20,435 bases of DNA from Chara braunii (Eukaryota > Streptophyta > Charophyceae > Charales > Characeae): positions 15,774-36,208 of the forward strand of contig BFEA01000590.1 of assembly GCA_003427395.1 (NCBI GenBank), in the 5' to 3' direction. The notes under the pieces are model-generated. The model was given only the letters and a program-made list of their open reading frames with translations. It had not been told where the DNA came from and made no database searches. The translations under genes and the position numbers were made by a program. Shown here piece after piece: positions 16,401 through 20,435 of this stretch (positions are counted from its first letter, which is position 1; every line of letters begins with the position of its first letter).

Positions 16401-19400
16401 GTAGAGTGTCATAGAGTACAAAAGAGTGTCGTAAAGTAGAGTAGACTCGGAGTAGAGTAGAGTAGAGTATCGTAGAGTGTCGTAAAGTGTCGTAGAGTAG
16501 AATGGAGTAGAGTGTTGTAGAATGTCGTAGAGTGTCGTAGAGTAGAGTAGAGTGACGTAGAGTAGAGTGCAGTAGAGTATCGTAGAGTAGAGTGACATAA
16601 AGTCGAGTGTCGTAGGGTGTCTTAAAGTAGCATAGAGTATCATCAAGTAGAGTAAAGTAGAGTGTCGTAGAGTAGAGTGTTGTAGAGTGTCTTAGAGTAG
16701 AGTAGAGTGTAGTAGTGCATAGTGTAGTTGAGTAGAGTAGAGTAGAGTAGAGTAAAGTGGAGTAGAGTGAAGTGAGTAAAGTAGAGTAAAGTAGAGTAAA
16801 ATAGAGTAGAGTAGAGTAGAGTAGAGTAGAGTAGACTTGGGGGTCATAGAGTGTCGTAGAGTAGAATAAAGTAGAGTAGACTAGAGTGTTGTATAGTGTC
16901 TTACAATAGAGTAGAGAGTGTAGTAGAGTAAGATGTAGTAGAGTAGAGTAGAGTAGAGTAGAGTAGAGTAGAGTAGAGTAGAGTAGAGTAGAGTAGAGTG
17001 GGTAAAGTAAAGTAAAGTAGAGTAAAGTAGAGAGTCGTATAGTATAGTAGAGTGTCATAGAGTAAAGTAGAGTAGAGTATAGTACAATAGAGTGTTGTAG
17101 AGTAGAGTACAATACAGTACAATTTTGTAGGGTGCAGTATAATGTTGTAGAGTGCCATAGAGTAGAAAAAAGTGCCGCAAAGTGTCGCAGAGTGTCGTAG
17201 AGTAGAGTAGAGTAGAGTGTCGTAGAGTGTCGTACAGTGACATAGAGAAAAAAAAAGTGTCGTAGAGTAGAGTAAAGCAGAGTAGAGTAGAGTAGACTAG
17301 AGTAGAGTAGAGAAAGTAGAGTAAAGTAGCGTAGAGTAAAGTAGAGTAAAGTAGAGTAAAGTAAAGTAGAGTAGAGTAGAGTAGAGTTTTGTAGAGTGTC
17401 GTACAGAAGAGTAGAGTATGATAAAGTAGATTGTCGTTGAGTAGAGTACGGTGCCGTAAAGTAGAGTAGAGTAGAGTAGAGTGTCGTAGAGTGTCGTAGA
17501 GTAGAGTAGAGTGTCGTTGAGTATCATGGAGCATCGTAGAGTATGGTAAGGTATCGTAGAGTAGAGTAGAGTAGAGTATTGTAGAGTAGAGTGGAGTAGA
17601 GTGTGGTACAATAGAGTTGAGTAGAGTGTCGTCAAGTAGAGTAGAGTAGAGTGTTGTAGAGTGTCTTAGAGTAGAGTAGGGTGTAGTAGAGCTGAGTGTA
17701 GTAGGGTAAAGTGGAGTAGAGTAGAGTAGAGTAGAGTGGGTAGAGTTATTGCAGAGTAAAGTAAAGTAGAGTAGAGAGTCGTAGAGTAGAGTAGAGTAGA
17801 GTAGAGTAGAGTAGAGTAGAGTAGAGTAGAGTAGAGTAGAGTAGAGTAGAGTAGAGTAGAGTAGAGTAGAGTAGAGTGTCGTAGAGTAGAGTTTTGTAGG
17901 CTGCCGTAATGTGTCGTAGAGTGTTATAGAGTACAAAACAGTGTCGTAGAGTAAAGCAGAGTAGAGTAAAGTAGAGTAGAGTAAAGTAGAGTAGAGTAAA
18001 GTAGAGTAGAGTAGAGTAGAATAGAGTATCGTAGAGTCTTGTAGAGTAACGTAGAGTGTCATAAAGTATTGTTGAGTATCGTAGAGTAGGGTAGAGTAGT
18101 GTAGAGTATCGTAGAGTAGAAGAGAGTAAAGTAAAGTGTCTTAGAGTAAAGTAGAGTAGAGTAGAGTGCCATAGAGTGTCGTAGAGTAGAAAGTCTTAGA
18201 GTAAAGTAGAGTAGAGTAGAGCAGAGTACAGTACAGTACAGTAGAGTGTTATAAAGTGTCGCAAAGTATAGTAGAGTAGATTGTCGTTGAGTAGAGTACG
18301 ATGTCGTAGAGTAGAGTAGAGTAGAGTCGAGGATCGTAAAGTGTCGTAGAGTAAAGTAGAGTGTCATAAATTGTCGTAGAGTGTAGTATAGCAGATTGTC
18401 ATAGAGTAGAGTATAGAATCGTAGAGTAGAGTAAAGTAGAGTGTTGTAGCGTGTCCTAAAGTAGAGTAAAGTTGCGTAGAATACAGTATAGTAGAGTAGA
18501 GTATAGTATAGTATAGTAGAGTAGAGTAGAGTAGAGCAGAGTAGAGTAGAGTAGAGTAGAGTGTAGTAGAGTAGAGTAGAGTGTCATCAAGTAGAGTGTC
18601 GTACAATGTCGCAGAGTAGAGTAGAGTGGAGTAGAGTAGAGTACATTAGAGTAGAGTAAAGTAAAGTAAAGTAGAGTAGAGTGGAATATAGTAGAGTAGA
18701 ATAAAGTAGAGTGGGTAGAGTAGAGTAGAGTAGAGTAAAGTGTCATAGAGTAGAGTAAAGTGTCGTTGAGAAGAGTGGAGTAGAGTGTCGTAAAATGTCG
18801 TAGAGTAGAGTATAGTAGAGTAGAGTGTTGTAGACTGTCGTAGAGTAGAGTAGAGTAGAGTACAGTAGAGTATCATAGAGTACAATAGAGTGTCATAGAG
18901 TAGAGTAGAGTATCATAGAGTAGAGTAGAGTGTCATAGAATATAGTAGAGTGTCGTAAAGTGTCGTAGAGTACAATATAGTAAAGTAGAGTGCCGTAGAG
19001 TGTCGTAGAGTAGAGTATAGTAGAGTGTCGTAGAGGACAGTAGAGCATCATAGAGTCGAGTATCGTAGAGTAAATTGGCATATATTAGATTGTTGTAGAG
19101 TAGAGTAGAGTCGAGTGAAGAAGAGTATAGTAAAATAGAGTAGAATAGAGTAGAGTAGAGTAGAGTAGAGTAGAGTAGAGTAGAGTAGAGTAGAGTGTCA
19201 TCAAGTAAATTACAATATAGTGTCATAGAGGAGAGTAAAGTGTCGTAGAGTAAAAGTAGAGTAGAGTAGAGTAGATTATCGTATAGTAGAGTAGATTATC
19301 GTATAGTATAGTAGAGTAGAGTATAGTAGAGTAAAGCGAAGTAGAGTAGAGTAAATTATAGTAGAGTAGAGTAGAGTAAAGTAGAGTAGAGTAGAGTAGA

Positions 19401-20405
19401 GTAGAGTACAGTAGAGTAGAGTAGAGTAGAGTAGAGTAGAGTGGAGTAGAGTGGAGTAGAGTACAATGGAGTGTCACAGAGTATAGTAAAGTAGAGTATA
19501 GTGTCGTAGAATAAAGTAGAATAGAGTGTCGTAGAGTGTCATAGAGTACAGTGGAGTGTCGCAAAGTAGAGTAGAGTGTCGTAGAGTAGAGTCTCATAGA
19601 GTGTCGTAAAGTAAAGTGTCATAGAGTAGAGTAGAGTAGAGTAGAGTAGAGTAGAGTAGAGGAGAGTAGAGTAGAGTAGAGTAGAGTAGAGTACAGTGTC
19701 ATAGAGTGTCGAAGAGTCGAGTGTCGTTGAGTGTCGAAGAGGAGAGTGTAGAAGAGTACAGTAGAGTGTCGTAGAGTGTCATATAGTAAAGTAGAGTGTT
19801 GTCGAATAGAGTACACAGAGTATCGTAGAGGAGAGTAAAGTGTCGTTGAGAAGAGTACAGTATCGTGGAGTACATTGTCGTATAGTAGAGTAGAGGGTTG
19901 TAGAGTAGGGAGTTACAAAGTAGAGTAAAGTAGAGTAGAGTCTCATAGAGTAAAGTGTCGTACAGTAGAATAGTGTAGAGTGTCGTAGAGTAGAGTGTCA
20001 TAGAGTAGAGCAGAGTGTCGCAGTGTAGAGTAGGTTGTCATAGAGTGTCGTAGAGTAAAGTAGACTGTCGTAGAGTGGCGTAGAGTAGAGTAGAGTAGAG
20101 TAGAGTGTCGTAGAGTACAATGTCGTAGAGTAAAGTAGAGTGCCCTAGAGTGTCTTAGAGTAGATAAGAGTGTCGTAGAGTAGAGTAGAGTAAAGTGTCG
20201 TAGAGAAGAGTGTTGTGGAGTAAGGTGTTGTAGAGTATAGTAGAGTGTCGTAGAGTAGAGTAGAGTAGAGTGTCGTAGAGAAGAGTAAAGTAGAGTGTCG
20301 TAGAGAAGTGTAGAGTAGAGTGTAGTAGAGTTTCTTAGAGTGGAGTAGAGTGTCGTAGAGTTTCTTAGAGTAGAGTAGAGTGTAGTAAAGAAGAGTGTGG
20401 TAGAG
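13421..20405. repeat. (TAGAG)n pentanucleotide satellite with TGTCG-type variant units
   Basis: About 7 kb of 5-bp units. TAGAG is commonest; TGTCG, TGTCA, TGTTG, TAAAG, TACAG and TACAA recur, usually keeping the 5-bp register, as in TAGAG-TGTCG-TAGAG. Nearly pure TAGAG runs occur at about 14497-14550, 15785-16035, 16233-16300, 16940-17000 and 17785-17876. TGTCG-rich parts dominate 13421-15700 and 19700-20400. Because 5 and 3 are coprime, the minus strand (CTCTA)n reads in any frame as Leu-Leu-Tyr-Ser-Thr with few stops, which produces long but meaningless open frames. It ends in (GT)n at the window edge. No gene is seen in it. Confidence 0.95.
15883..15883. other. Undetermined base (N) at a probable assembly join
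   Basis: The only N in the window. It is an extra base that breaks the pentamer register. The 72-bp segments 15811-15882 and 15907-15978 on its two sides read identically, which suggests overlapping contig ends placed next to each other. Confidence 0.7.
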
Positions 20406-20435
20406 TGTGTGAGTCTGTGTGTGTGCGTGTGTGTG
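20405..20435. repeat. (GT)n microsatellite, cut by the window end
   Basis: GT dinucleotides with a few interruptions follow the last satellite pentamer. It is truncated by the window. Confidence 0.85.

Noticed and set aside
13421-20001. Many long minus-strand open frames (up to 335 codons) over the satellite
   Set aside because: They are translations of (CTCTA)n, giving Leu-Leu-Tyr-Ser-Thr in every frame. The pentamer simply lacks minus-strand stops; there is no domain.
13421-20405. CRISPR-like or telomeric array
   Set aside because: There is no repeat-spacer alternation, and TAGAG/TGTCG is not a known telomere unit; it is a simple satellite.

Overview
The window is eukaryotic nuclear DNA, almost wholly repetitive. 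No ordinary host gene, tRNA or rRNA could be supported. Evidence for a eukaryote: long (AC)n, (GA)n, (GATA)n, (AATC)n and (AT)n microsatellites, a 7-kb pentanucleotide satellite, dispersed inverted-repeat elements, and a retroelement with gag-like, GIY-YIG endonuclease and reverse-transcriptase domains. The host cannot be named. The retroelement resembles the Chlamys/Naiad group of Penelope-like elements, known from green algae, spike mosses, slime molds and many invertebrates. Its endonuclease lacks the CCHH metal-ligand pattern of most such elements, which leans towards the Chlamys side and an alga or protist, at low confidence.

Layout. 1-1800: microsatellites and short minisatellites, including a perfect 14-bp inverted repeat lying between an (AC)n and a (TG)n tract. 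1800-2286: AT-rich DNA with a 51-base A tract. 2287-7793: a cluster of at least eight copies, in both orientations, of a non-coding element of about 730 bp (called R here). R has CAGGGT..ACCCTG ends, GC-rich subterminal hairpins, an internal poly-A of variable length and two internal copies of a CGCCATCTTTGGCG module; copies are often joined through (AT)n. 7794-13187: a 5.4-kb Penelope-like retrotransposon inserted in an R copy. 13188-13420: the rest of that R copy and a ninth R fragment. 13421-20405: a (TAGAG)n satellite with interspersed TGTCG-type pentamers. 20405-20435: (GT)n.

The retrotransposon is the notable part. Direct pseudo-LTRs of about 0.6 kb flank a coding region whose order is gag-like ORF1 (CCHC knuckle, coiled coil, basic region, SAP-like helices), then GIY-YIG endonuclease, then a linker with a CxC motif, then reverse transcriptase. 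The endonuclease precedes the RT, the reverse of canonical Penelope elements and diagnostic of the N-terminal-EN clade. ORF1 and the endonuclease share a frame and are separated by one TGA. No in-frame ATG precedes the endonuclease motif, so it is either made by readthrough/fusion or has been disconnected by mutation. A -1 frame change, an in-frame TAG and a second in-frame TGA follow, and RT C-terminal coding continues past the last. Every in-frame stop is one C-to-T change from a sense codon, and the pseudo-LTRs differ at roughly 5% of positions, so this copy is probably decayed.
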